A stretch of 64,000 nucleotides of DNA from Ruminococcus sp. (lineage in GTDB: Bacteria > Bacillota > Clostridia > Oscillospirales > Ruminococcaceae), in NCBI GenBank assembly GCA_017437285.1, contig JAFSBM010000066.1, positions 1-64,000 of the forward strand, in the 5' to 3' direction. The first letter of the stretch is position 1. Every line of letters begins with the position of its first letter. The notes under the pieces are model-generated. The model was not told the DNA's origin and ran no database searches. It saw only the letters and a program-made list of their open reading frames with translations. A program made the position numbers and the translations under genes. Positions 9,078-17,358 of this stretch are shown here, in pieces.

Positions 9078-9246
9078 TTAGTTATATGTTTGGTTAGTTT
9101 TACAAAGTCTGCTGATAAATTTTGTGTAATATCACAAGTTGAATCCTACGCAAAAAGGACACGGCGAACCGTATCCTCAGTCTGTAGAATAAGTCGTTAT
9201 TTAATGCAGACTGCCAAAGGCAGCCCCTACGAAATATATCAGCATA
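9078..9246. repeat. Gene-free stretch with two dispersed palindromes
   Basis: No gene is supported here. It contains a GGACACGG...CCGTATCC palindrome (about 9153-9176) and a CTGCCAAAGGCAG palindrome followed by CCCCTAC (about 9210-9230), both members of the GTAGGG-type short palindromes found elsewhere in the window. Confidence 0.6.
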
Positions 9247-9323
9247 CAAAAAGGACGGCAGAAATAAATCCACCGTCCACATAATTAATTCTTAATTCTT
9301 AATTCATAATTCTTAATTCTGAA
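9247..9323 (-). terminator. Minus-strand terminator with AATTAAG array
   Basis: Read on the minus strand, an AATTAAG/GAATTAA heptamer array (about 9281-9323) leads into a hairpin with GGACGGTGGA and TCTGCCGTCC arms (9253-9278) and then TTTTTG. It is the same terminator module as behind glyS, here closing the corA-SUKH unit. Confidence 0.8.
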
Positions 9324-9371
9324 TTATTTTTTTCGCCATTTCAGCAGGATAAACGCCGCCACAGCCGTGCG
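9324..9371 (-). pseudogene. Second, diverged copy of the corA 3' end
   Basis: The codons read RTAVAAFILLKWRKK and then stop, directly abutting and in frame with the stop codon of the SUKH gene. The intact corA upstream ends TAIAAFILLKWRKK. The peptide is conserved but many wobble positions differ, so this is not a very recent copy. It has no start and cannot be a gene by itself. It marks the right-hand boundary of an inserted SUKH gene (see findings). Confidence 0.75.
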
Positions 9372-9986
9372 TTATAAGAATTTATAACACTCACGAAAAG
9401 AAGTTTGATTTATTAATTTCTGAGCCCTTGCACCGGTTATATCTTCCACGATAGTATACGGCAAAGTTTTTACACCTTTCATAAGTTCGCTTGCCGTTAC
9501 AGCAAGTGAGAATATTTTTTTTGTTTCGGTTAAAAACTTTGTTTTTTCATCAGGAATTCTGACAATACAGATTTTTCCTTTTCGTGCAAGGTCAATTTCG
9601 TATTCTTCGATGAATTCGCAGCCATTTTCAAGCCATTCTGCAAAATCGAACCAATTTGGCTCATCTGTACCGATTGAACCTGCGTCTAAAAGTCCGCATA
9701 AAACAGCGTCTTTTTCAGCTTTTATTATAATTTCCCTGTCACCGTTATCATTTCCAACGCTGATATAATCTGGAGCATATTCTGAAAATTCTTGGACTTT
9801 ATACATCTCAGCTATACTTTCAGTGTCATAAAGCACACAGTTATCGAGAATCATACCATTAGTTATTTTCAGAAAATCCTTGTATATCTGCGGAATAATT
9901 CTTGATATTTTTTGTTCTGCAAGTCCAATTTCTTTTTCAGTGGCTGGAGGATATACTTCAATTGGTTTCAGATTATTTAAATCCAA
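9372..9986 (-). CDS. SMI1/KNR4 (SUKH)-family protein, immunity-like
   Basis: A 204-residue cytosolic protein. The N-terminal two thirds have SUKH signatures: YPPATEKEI, an amphipathic helix ending PQIYKDFLKITNG, then ISVGNDNGDREIII and a WFDFAEWLE segment. The last 60 residues form a separate small domain (EDITGARAQKLINQ) that I cannot assign. Bacterial SUKH proteins are widely proposed to neutralise nuclease or deaminase toxins. No toxin gene is adjacent, so this would be an orphan immunity gene or a domesticated member. It starts 19 bases after corA, so the two are probably co-transcribed, and it is bracketed by two copies of the corA 3' end. The family call is by eye. Confidence 0.75.
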   Translation of the reverse strand: MDLNNLKPIEVYPPATEKEIGLAEQKISRIIPQIYKDFLKITNGMILDNCVLYDTESIAEMYKVQEFSEYAPDYISVGNDNGDREIIIKAEKDAVLCGLLDAGSIGTDEPNWFDFAEWLENGCEFIEEYEIDLARKGKICIVRIPDEKTKFLTETKKIFSLAVTASELMKGVKTLPYTIVEDITGARAQKLINQTSFRECYKFL

Positions 9987-10005
9987 AAATATCGCCTCTC
10001 TTATT

Positions 10006-10932
10006 TTATTTCTTTCTCCACTTCAACAATATAAACGCCGCAATTGCCGTGACAATAATTGCCAATGCACTGGGAAACCACGTATATGGAATGGGCAGCC
10101 CAGCGGTATTCATACCGTAGAAACCGAAAATCATATTGGGAATCTGCATAATAATGGTGACAATAGTCAGCCGCCACATCACAATATTCAGATTATTTGA
10201 GATAATCGACGAGAAACTGCCTGTCATACTGGACAAAATCCCCGTGTATATACTCGCCATTTCGATAGCCTGTTTCATCTCAATCAGCACATCTTCAAGC
10301 AAATCCTGATCCTCGTCATAGAGTTTTACAACTCTGCCACGGAAGATTTTTTCAATAGTCGCCTCATTGGCTTTCAGAGATGTTGAAAAGTAAACCAGAG
10401 ACTTTTCAAGAGCAAGGAGCTGCATCAAAAGCTCATTTTTCATAGCATTGTGAAGCTGCTGTTCAGCCAATGATGAAATTTTATCAATCTGTTTCAGGTA
10501 ATACAGAAACATTGCCGCAATTCTAAGCAAAAGCTGTAAAACAAATCTTGTTTTGAATTCGGGGCGGAGGTTGCGGATAGTTCCACGGACAGCCTCCTCG
10601 ATAATCTGGGCATTGTTAAGGGAAACAGTAAAAACATTTGTTTCCGTTATGATAATACCCATAGGCATTGTGTAAAATATTTTTGTATCGTCCTTATCGG
10701 TAGTTGATACAGGTGTGTCGATAATAATTAAGGTCTGATCGTCCTCACGCTCGATACGGGATGACTCCTCCTCGTCCAATGAGGATTTTACGAAGCCGCT
10801 GTCAATGCCGTAATCCTCGATAAGTTCCTTTATTTCCTGCGGAGTGGGGCTTACAACAGATACCCAGCAGCCCTCGGAAAATTTATCGTCAAGAGTCATT
10901 TTGCCGTTAGTGTATGTGTAAAAATTAATCAT
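10006..10932 (-). CDS. corA: CorA-family magnesium/divalent cation transporter
   Basis: A 308-residue inner-membrane channel. The soluble N-terminal domain is followed by a long helix, two C-terminal membrane spans and the hallmark GMN motif (FGFYGMNTAG), then the pore-distal loop and a second span ending ILLKWRKK. The start is uncertain. ATG 10932 is taken for homology, but the strongest SD (AAGGAGG, about 10957-10963) lies 24 bases upstream of it. This would fit a CTG start nine codons earlier or a translated leader. The gene continues into the SUKH gene. No M-box riboswitch was recognised in the leader. Confidence 0.88.
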   Translation of the reverse strand: MINFYTYTNGKMTLDDKFSEGCWVSVVSPTPQEIKELIEDYGIDSGFVKSSLDEEESSRIEREDDQTLIIIDTPVSTTDKDDTKIFYTMPMGIIITETNVFTVSLNNAQIIEEAVRGTIRNLRPEFKTRFVLQLLLRIAAMFLYYLKQIDKISSLAEQQLHNAMKNELLMQLLALEKSLVYFSTSLKANEATIEKIFRGRVVKLYDEDQDLLEDVLIEMKQAIEMASIYTGILSSMTGSFSSIISNNLNIVMWRLTIVTIIMQIPNMIFGFYGMNTAGLPIPYTWFPSALAIIVTAIAAFILLKWRKK

Positions 10933-11006
10933 AGCAAAGCTTAGCCTGCAATGCAGACACTCCTCCTTTCGCCTGTTATCGGGATATACAGGCACGGAGA
11001 ATCAGC

Positions 11007-11084
11007 TTATACGCAGATACAGAGGTGCGGAATATATCCCATAAACATATTATTCATACTGTTCCCATAAGGGTCGGAATTCAT
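11007..11084 (-). CDS. Possible leader peptide upstream of corA (25 aa)
   Basis: An ATG preceded by AAAGGCGG opens a 25-codon frame (MNSDPYGNSMNNMF, then MGYIPHLCICV) between the promoter at 11129-11157 and corA. It is rich in Met, Asn and aromatic residues. Position and RBS suggest a translated leader, perhaps coupling translation to corA expression. Chance cannot be excluded for so short a frame. Confidence 0.35.
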   Translation of the reverse strand: MNSDPYGNSMNNMFMGYIPHLCICV

Positions 11085-11128
11085 AACCGCACCGCCTTTC
11101 AATTGATTTTGGGTAATCCCTCTTAGTA

Positions 11129-11157
11129 ATTATATCACAAAATGAAAAAATTTACAA
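11129..11157 (-). promoter_or_regulatory. Sigma-A-like promoter of corA-SUKH
   Basis: On the minus strand TTGTAA, a 17-base spacer and TATAAT. It gives a leader of about 190 bases before the corA start. Confidence 0.6.
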
Positions 11158-11175
11158 GTAGCTGTTGAGAAAATA

Positions 11176-11559
11176 TTAAACACGGCGATTTTCGTAATCC
11201 GTCTTTTCTTTCCAGTCATCACCGATATATTTTTCACACGCCTTTTCAAACCATTTCAGATCCTGCTCTTTTATTTCCAGTTCGTGGGTATGTTTATCAG
11301 CATTAAGGGCGTATTCTATGGCAAGCTTTTTGTAATCTTCAACCCAATTTTTAACGTGTTCGGGGTCAAAATTATTGTCCTTTGCAACATCTTCCTCAGT
11401 TGTATTGCCACGGAGAATATCTCTTGCAAATTTTCTTTGGGAAGTTTCATCGGGATCGTCTTTATAGGGAGGTGGTGCACTGCTGAAAAGATTAATAAAT
11501 ATATACAGTACCAGAAACATAAGTACGAAACCAAAAAATACGTTTTCAAATTGTGCCAT
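11176..11559 (-). CDS. Membrane-anchored small protein with helical cytosolic domain, unknown
   Basis: A 127-residue protein. The start at 11559 is preferred because GGGGTGA lies just upstream; an ATG six codons earlier lacks an SD. One N-terminal membrane span (about residues 8-27) is followed by a charged cytosolic part. A stretch around RGNTTEEDVAKDNNFDPEHV looks like a small helix-turn-helix of the kind seen in transposase-derived or DUF1153-like proteins. The C-terminal half is a charged helix. Nothing identifies a function. It precedes the corA promoter on the same strand and follows metH-pheA, with a 48-base gap to metH. Confidence 0.7.
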   Translation of the reverse strand: MAQFENVFFGFVLMFLVLYIFINLFSSAPPPYKDDPDETSQRKFARDILRGNTTEEDVAKDNNFDPEHVKNWVEDYKKLAIEYALNADKHTHELEIKEQDLKWFEKACEKYIGDDWKEKTDYENRRV

Positions 11560-11607
11560 AGATTCACCCCATTTCAAAAATAGTTATCTCATTAGAGATG
11601 CCATTAC

Positions 11608-13974
11608 TTAACCAAGCAATTCTGCCGCAATATCCACCGACTGCTTAGCATCTCTTGCATAGAAATCCGCATTGATTTTTTTCGCATAGCTTTCGGTAAG
11701 AACTGCACCGCCCACGACTGTCCTGCAATCGGGGCATTTTTCGTTGAGCAGGGCGATAGTTTCCGCCATTGCTCCAAGAGTTGTAGTCATAAGTGCGGAT
11801 AAGCCCACAAGCTTTACCTTGTGTTCAATTGCCGCTGATACAACAGTTTCAGGCGGCACATCCTTTCCCAAATCTATAACTGTAAAGCCGTAGCTTTCCA
11901 GAAGTACCTTTACTATGTTTTTGCCTATATCGTGAATATCTCCCTTAACGGTAGCAAGTACGATTTTTCCCTTTGATACGGATTCTTCTCCCGATACCGC
12001 AAGCTTATCCTTGATAATCTCAAAGCAGGACTGAGCCGCTTCTGCCGACATAATAAGCTGAGGGAGGAAAATTGTTCCCTTTTCAAATTTTCCGCCTACG
12101 GTATCAAGAGCAGGTATAAGATAATTATTTATTATTTCCATTGGTGAAGTTGTTTCAATAAGCTTTTCTACAGCCTTTACTGCATCTGCTTTAAGTCCGT
12201 TTTCCACGGAATACCGCACATCTACAGTTCCTGCATCAGCGGCAGCCGCCTTTGGGGGAGCAGTTTCCTGACCGTATACCGCAATAAATTCCGCAGAATT
12301 CTTATCGTGACAGGCAAGTAGGCGATATGCTCTCACCGCACCGATAATTGACTCAATATTGGGATTTATAATTGGCAGGTCAAGACCGCTGTGAAGTGCC
12401 ATTGTAAGGAAAGTCCGTGTAATTGTTTCACGGTTGGGGAGTCCGAATGAAATATTTGAAACTCCGAGGACAGTTTTAAGTCCAAGTTCCTTTTTGACAC
12501 GGCTTAAAGCGTTAAGAGTAACCATTGCCGCCTCCTGCTCAGCTGATGCCGTAAGCGTAAGGCAGTCAATATATACGTCCTCTTTGGGAATTCCGTATTC
12601 AATGGCTTTATCAAGAATTTTTTCAGCAAGTCTGAAACGTCCCTCGGCTGTTTTGGGAATTCCGTCTTTGTCAAGGGTAAGTCCCACAACTGCCGCACCG
12701 TATTTTTTAACAAGGGGAAGAATTGTATTAAGGGACTCATCTTCCGCATTTACTGAATTGACAATAGGCTTTCCGTTGTACACACGAAGTCCTGCTTCAA
12801 GTACATCGGGACGGGTGGAATCCAGCTGCAAGGGAGCGTCACAAACGCCCTGTATAGCCTTAACAGCGGATTTCATCATTTCAACCTCGTCAATTTCGGG
12901 AGAACCCACGTTTACATCAAGAATTTCCGCACCTGCATTAATCTGCTCAATAGCCTGACCGAGAATATACCCGATGTCATTTTCCGCAAGTGCCTGTTTG
13001 AAGCGTTTTTTGCCCGTAGGATTAATACGCTCGCCGATAACTCTCGGCTGATTGATTTCAACACATTTAACCGCAGAGCATACAACAGGCTTTCTTTCAA
13101 TTTCCTGCTGAACATACTCCACATCTTCGAGAGCATTTATAAGGGCGGATATATGCTGTGGAGTTGTGCCGCAGCAGCCGCCGAATATCTTAACTCCCAG
13201 TTCCGCAAGCTTCACAGCTGATTGTGCAAATTGTTCGGGAGTTACGTTGAACTTATTTGTCACAGGGTCGGGGAGTCCTGCATTAGGCTTAGCAATTACA
13301 GGGAGAGTTGTGTTGGTACAGATTTTCTCAATAATCGGCAAAAGCTCATCGGGACCGAGGGAGCAGTTTACACCAACAGCGTCAGCACCAAGTCCCTCTA
13401 AAACGGCAGTTGCACATTCGGGGGAAACTCCTGTGAAAGTACGCATATTAGCCTCGTATGTCATTGTTACAAGAACAGGCTTGTCGGAATTTTCCTTAGC
13501 CGCAAGAAGTGCCGCTTTGACCTCGTATAAATCGGTCATTGTTTCGATAATGATAATATCAGCGTCAGCACCTGCAAGGATTGTTTCCTTGTGGATTTCG
13601 TAGGCTTCCTCAAAAGTGAGAGTTCCCGACGGCTCTAAAAGCTGACCGATTGGACCGATATCAAGGGCAACGAGAGCCTTTCCAGAAGCCGCTTTCTTAG
13701 CGATTGCGATACCTGCTGAAACTACCTCAGCCACGGTATATCCGCTGTTTTTCAGCTTATAGCTGTTTGCACCGAAAGTATTTGCACAGAAGATATCAGA
13801 GCCGCTTTCCACGTACTGTCTGTGGATATTCATAATTACATCGGGATTTGTGATGTTGAGCAATTCGGGATTATGCCCTATTTCAACACCTGTTGCCTGT
13901 AACATTGTACCAAAACCGCCGTCAAGAAATACAAAGCCTGTGCGGTCAAGGAGTTCATAAAATTTATCATTCAT
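11608..13974 (-). CDS. metH: Cobalamin-dependent methionine synthase, short form without reactivation domain
   Basis: A 788-residue cytosolic enzyme moving a methyl group from methyltetrahydrofolate through cobalamin to homocysteine. Domain order: homocysteine methyltransferase (about 1-300, zinc ligands in GVNCSLGP and GGCCGTTPQH), pterin-binding domain (about 310-575, starting RVIGERINPTGK), helical cap (about 590-665), and B12-binding domain with the cobalt-ligand motif DIHDIGKNIV (about 675-788). The roughly 330-residue AdoMet-binding activation domain of E. coli MetH is missing. Many Firmicutes have this form and must reactivate the enzyme with a separate protein. The gene follows pheA by 15 bases, probably in one operon. 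No B12 riboswitch was seen. Confidence 0.95.
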   Translation of the reverse strand: MNDKFYELLDRTGFVFLDGGFGTMLQATGVEIGHNPELLNITNPDVIMNIHRQYVESGSDIFCANTFGANSYKLKNSGYTVAEVVSAGIAIAKKAASGKALVALDIGPIGQLLEPSGTLTFEEAYEIHKETILAGADADIIIIETMTDLYEVKAALLAAKENSDKPVLVTMTYEANMRTFTGVSPECATAVLEGLGADAVGVNCSLGPDELLPIIEKICTNTTLPVIAKPNAGLPDPVTNKFNVTPEQFAQSAVKLAELGVKIFGGCCGTTPQHISALINALEDVEYVQQEIERKPVVCSAVKCVEINQPRVIGERINPTGKKRFKQALAENDIGYILGQAIEQINAGAEILDVNVGSPEIDEVEMMKSAVKAIQGVCDAPLQLDSTRPDVLEAGLRVYNGKPIVNSVNAEDESLNTILPLVKKYGAAVVGLTLDKDGIPKTAEGRFRLAEKILDKAIEYGIPKEDVYIDCLTLTASAEQEAAMVTLNALSRVKKELGLKTVLGVSNISFGLPNRETITRTFLTMALHSGLDLPIINPNIESIIGAVRAYRLLACHDKNSAEFIAVYGQETAPPKAAAADAGTVDVRYSVENGLKADAVKAVEKLIETTSPMEIINNYLIPALDTVGGKFEKGTIFLPQLIMSAEAAQSCFEIIKDKLAVSGEESVSKGKIVLATVKGDIHDIGKNIVKVLLESYGFTVIDLGKDVPPETVVSAAIEHKVKLVGLSALMTTTLGAMAETIALLNEKCPDCRTVVGGAVLTESYAKKINADFYARDAKQSVDIAAELLG

Positions 13975-13989
13975 ATGTTTATCACCTGT

Positions 13990-15102
13990 TTATTCATTCT
14001 TGAATGTGCCGATAAATCTGAAATATTCCAGATTTTCCGTTAAATCGTTCATTAACGCTTTTACTCTTGGTTCGTCAATATGACCGTCAAAGTCAAGGTA
14101 GAACATAACATTGAAGCTGCCGTCTTTGAGTGGACGGCTTTCAATGCGGAGCAGGTTCATACCGTTTACGCAGAATTTTGTGAGAAGTCGGTACAGACTG
14201 CCCTCTGTATCGGGAATTTTCAGCATAACCGAAATAGCGTCTGCATCGGGAGAAATCTGCATATTGCGTGAAATGCAGATAAAACGTGTGCGGTTAAGTT
14301 CACAGTCGGCAACATTTTCCGCAAGAATTGTAAGTCCAAGCTGTTTTGCACAGTCAACAGAGCAGATAGCGGCAATTTTCTCGCCGCTCTCGGCAACCAT
14401 AGCAGCGGCTGTGGCAGTATTTCCGTATTCCGCAGTTTTTATGCCGTGAGCCGTAAGATAGTTACAGCATTGTGAAATTGCCTGCGGGTGGGAATAAACT
14501 GTAGTTACCTCGTCAATTGAAGCGGCATTTTTTGAAGCGATGCAATGATTGATTTCAACGCATACTTCTTTCACCTTGTAAACGCTGTATTTCGCCATAA
14601 GGTCGTATGTACTGCTTACCGAGCCTGCTGTTGAATTGTGGACGGGGAGAACGCCGTAGTCGAGTTCCCCCGACTGAACAGCAGCGAAAACATCTTCAAA
14701 GGTTTTATAGAAAATCGGTTGAATATCGCCGAAAATAAGCTTTGCGGCAGTTTCGGAATTTGCTCCCGAAGTACCCTGACAGCCGATACGCTTTGCATTG
14801 GCAAAATCGGGGGTATCATAGACAGTTTCAGTTGAACTGTGGATTTTCTTATTCTGCAAAATTTTGGATATATCCATAATTGACATAAACAGAGATGCCG
14901 TACCTGCTTCAAGCTCCTTGTCATTGGTGAGAGCCTTTATGCGGTCGAGGACTTCCTGCTCACGATTTCCCTGAAATACGGGGAGATTATGCTCTTTTTT
15001 ATAGTCTGCAACGCCCTTGCAGTACTCCATACGCTCCATAAAAAGGGCGAGAATCTTTTCATCTGTTTCATCTATTTTATTGCGAAGTTCTTTTAAATCC
15101 AT
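13990..15102 (-). CDS. pheA: Bifunctional chorismate mutase / prephenate dehydratase
   Basis: A 370-residue enzyme making phenylpyruvate from chorismate. The start at 15102 (MDLKELRNKID) has GGAGG five bases upstream; an in-frame GTG four codons earlier overlaps that SD. An AroQ-type chorismate mutase helical domain (1-85) is followed by prephenate dehydratase (about 105-280, GCQGTSGANSETAA at its start) and a C-terminal ACT domain (about 290-365). That domain contains the ESRP phenylalanine-binding motif, so feedback inhibition by phenylalanine is expected. It shares a transcript with metH, an unusual pairing of aromatic and methionine synthesis. Confidence 0.95.
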   Translation of the reverse strand: MDLKELRNKIDETDEKILALFMERMEYCKGVADYKKEHNLPVFQGNREQEVLDRIKALTNDKELEAGTASLFMSIMDISKILQNKKIHSSTETVYDTPDFANAKRIGCQGTSGANSETAAKLIFGDIQPIFYKTFEDVFAAVQSGELDYGVLPVHNSTAGSVSSTYDLMAKYSVYKVKEVCVEINHCIASKNAASIDEVTTVYSHPQAISQCCNYLTAHGIKTAEYGNTATAAAMVAESGEKIAAICSVDCAKQLGLTILAENVADCELNRTRFICISRNMQISPDADAISVMLKIPDTEGSLYRLLTKFCVNGMNLLRIESRPLKDGSFNVMFYLDFDGHIDEPRVKALMNDLTENLEYFRFIGTFKNE

Positions 15103-15136
15103 AATTTCCTCCACTTGAAATTAGTTACACACTTTT

Positions 15137-15165
15137 ATTATATCAGTTTTTCACGTAGAAATCAA
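15137..15165 (-). promoter_or_regulatory. Sigma-A-like promoter of pheA-metH
   Basis: On the minus strand TTGATT, a 17-base spacer and TATAAT, 35 bases upstream of pheA. Confidence 0.65.
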
Positions 15166-15256
15166 GTTTTTTTGTAAAAAAGCTTAGAGATGCCATTAGG
15201 TTTTTGCCGCAGATATGAAAAAGCGGCAGTCGCAAAACTACCGCTTAATTTTAGAG

Positions 15257-17056
15257 TTATGATAAATCCACATCAGAGAAAGTTACAATACCTGATGTAT
15301 CAAATTCGGGAATTTCAACATCATCCATATCAATGTCAAAATCCTCGTCCCAGTAAATGTCCATATCATCTGAGAATTCTTCATCCCAGTAAATATCGGA
15401 ATCATCTATGAATTCATCTTCGTCCCAGTCGTAATACTCCTCGTCAAAGTCGAACTCCTCGTTATCCCAGCCGTAGTCGTCCTCCCACGCATCGTAGGTG
15501 TAGTAAATGCTGTCACCGAATTCAACAGCAAGTTCATCGGCCGTAGCTTCGTCAAGACCAACATTCATAAGGACTTCCTTTGCGAATTCAACCATTTTTT
15601 CCTGCTCAACATAGTCGCTTGGGAAGTCAGCGTCTTCGCTGTAAATATCATATGCTGCGGATTTGTCGGGGAGTGAAGGTGCTTCACCGCTTCCCACAGA
15701 GAGTGTCGCTGTGATTTTTCCGTAATTTACGCCCTCAACAACAATATCAGTTGAAACAGTCTGTGAATTTTCATCTGCTGTAAGTGCAAGATTATAAGCC
15801 TGCTCCTCAACTTCAAATGAGATGTTGCCTGAAACATAGCCCTTTTTCTCGTTTACAACTGTGATGTTGTCGAGAGTTACTACAGCTTTTTCATCTTCTG
15901 CAAGAACGGTAATTGTACCGTCATAGGAATTTTTGCTTTTTTCGGAAAGAGCAATGTCCATACGTGCTTCTGCATCTGTGTCATATTCAACTGTAACAAA
16001 TTCTCCACGGATTTCAGACTCCTGCTTGCCGTAAATAAGACGCATACTTTCGCCCTCAGCTTCGTCCTCTGTTGCGGAAATACCACGGACAGAGCCTGTT
16101 GCGTCAATATATGTCTTGATTGTAACAGCTTCATCGGAAGTTTCCTCGCTCAATGAATTAAGCGCTTCGTCAAGACTTGCATCGTAATCCTCAGCAGTAG
16201 CTAACTTTGTACGGTCAACTACGATTTCCTTGATAAGTGAGTCATTTTTAATCTCGTTAATGAATTTTTCTGCAATTTCATTGGCTTTTGCCTCTGTGAC
16301 AGTCATTTCAGCTACTGTATATTTTACAGTAATATCGCTGATTGCAATTTCTTCCTTTTTCTCAAGTTCAATATCAGAAACACATTCACTAAAAAGATTT
16401 GTATATTTTACAATAAGAGTTTCCAGTTCCTCGGGAGTGATAATTTCCTCGGGATTAGTTGCCCGTGCATTTAATTCTTCAAGTTCTGTTTCATTCAAAA
16501 CAGATGAACTCATAATCCATTGTTCTGAAAGTCCGGGCAAACGGAAGAAAACATCATAAGCGCTGTAGTCTGCCGCCATTTCTGTGGAGATAACATTTTT
16601 ATCATTTACCTCAGCAAAAATATCTGCACTTAAAATATTATCCTTAATTACAGATGTAACGCCCAGAGTTACGCTGTTAAAATCGGGCAGCATATTATCT
16701 GTTTCCTCGTCAAGCAATGCCTTTGCGTCATCGGAAATATCGTACTTTAATTTTAAATCATAGGATAAACCGTTTTTATATTCCTCAATATATTCACGGT
16801 AAGCCTCTGAAATCTGTGAAGCCGCTTCGTTTGAATTTTTTTCTAAAACCCATGAGTAGTATTCATCGGGCTTGCTGATAGTAAGCTTGACCTGATTTTT
16901 CACGAGGTCAGACATATTATATGCAGCAATTCCGCCGCCTACAGCCACAGCAAGAACACCTGCGGTAACTCCGCCTATAACTGCCCCCGTATGCTTTTTG
17001 GCAGGCTCAACACCTGAAACCACATCGCCTGAATAATTGTAATCCATATCCGCCAT
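15257..17056 (-). CDS. Membrane-anchored extracellular protein with very acidic aromatic tail, unknown
   Basis: A 599-residue protein that I cannot assign. A short cytosolic N-terminus is followed by one membrane span (about residues 24-45, glycine- and alanine-rich), then a large predicted extracellular part with alternating helical and beta-rich segments. The last 90 residues are extremely acidic and aromatic, with near-repeats such as DIYWDEEFSDDM and DIYWDEDFDIDM. This could bind divalent cations or a basic partner. AAGGAG precedes the ATG well. The gene is divergent from the DUF1836 regulator at 17359, and its promoter region holds a 13-bp inverted repeat (17103-17139), so it may be under that or another regulator. 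Confidence 0.8.
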   Translation of the reverse strand: MADMDYNYSGDVVSGVEPAKKHTGAVIGGVTAGVLAVAVGGGIAAYNMSDLVKNQVKLTISKPDEYYSWVLEKNSNEAASQISEAYREYIEEYKNGLSYDLKLKYDISDDAKALLDEETDNMLPDFNSVTLGVTSVIKDNILSADIFAEVNDKNVISTEMAADYSAYDVFFRLPGLSEQWIMSSSVLNETELEELNARATNPEEIITPEELETLIVKYTNLFSECVSDIELEKKEEIAISDITVKYTVAEMTVTEAKANEIAEKFINEIKNDSLIKEIVVDRTKLATAEDYDASLDEALNSLSEETSDEAVTIKTYIDATGSVRGISATEDEAEGESMRLIYGKQESEIRGEFVTVEYDTDAEARMDIALSEKSKNSYDGTITVLAEDEKAVVTLDNITVVNEKKGYVSGNISFEVEEQAYNLALTADENSQTVSTDIVVEGVNYGKITATLSVGSGEAPSLPDKSAAYDIYSEDADFPSDYVEQEKMVEFAKEVLMNVGLDEATADELAVEFGDSIYYTYDAWEDDYGWDNEEFDFDEEYYDWDEDEFIDDSDIYWDEEFSDDMDIYWDEDFDIDMDDVEIPEFDTSGIVTFSDVDLS

Positions 17057-17102
17057 AATAATACTCCTTTTCTTAGATATTATATTTATACCTATATCAT
17101 AT

Positions 17103-17139
17103 TTTTACCGTGATATATGACTGATTTATCACGGTAAAA
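17103..17139. promoter_or_regulatory. Perfect 13-bp inverted repeat, probable operator
   Basis: TTTTACCGTGATA and TATCACGGTAAAA flank an 11-base spacer, 47 bases upstream of the acidic membrane-protein gene. A third half-site, TATCACAGTAA, follows on the same face at about 17146-17156. There is no T-run on either side to favour a terminator, and the extra half-site favours protein binding. Confidence 0.6.
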
Positions 17140-17156
17140 TAACTATATCACAGTAA

Positions 17157-17299
17157 TGTCGATTTGTCAAGAGAAAAAAGCGAATTTTTACAGTTTTGTA
17201 ATAATTTGAAAAATCTTGAAAAAATATGAAAAACGATGAAAAAGAGAGATAAACTCAAAAAAATACTATAAAACACATCAAAACGTCCTAAGATGGCAC
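17157..17299. other. Gene-free A-rich spacer
   Basis: This part of the 302-bp divergent gap shows only repeated GAAAAA-type words (TTGAAAAAT, CTTGAAAAAATATGAAAAACGATGAAAAAG). I see no gene or hairpin in it. Confidence 0.5.
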
Positions 17300-17328
17300 T
17301 TGAAGTTCACGTGAACTTGTAATATAAT
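17300..17328 (+). promoter_or_regulatory. Promoter with palindromic operator in the spacer
   Basis: TTGAAG, a 17-base spacer and TATAAT. A perfect 16-bp palindrome AAGTTCACGTGAACTT (17303-17318) overlaps the -35 end and most of the spacer. This is the usual placement for a MerR-type regulator, and the downstream gene encodes a MerR-like DUF1836 protein, so autoregulation is likely. Confidence 0.7.
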
Positions 17329-17358
17329 CATATCATCGGTTGAGAAAGAGGTGTGACA

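Noticed and set aside
10933..11160. M-box magnesium riboswitch before corA
   Set aside because: No M-box core could be seen in the minus-strand leader; a small translated frame occupies it instead.
12434..13603. Long open frames on the plus strand opposite metH
   Set aside because: They lack RBS and recognisable protein features, and the minus strand encodes a full, conserved methionine synthase.
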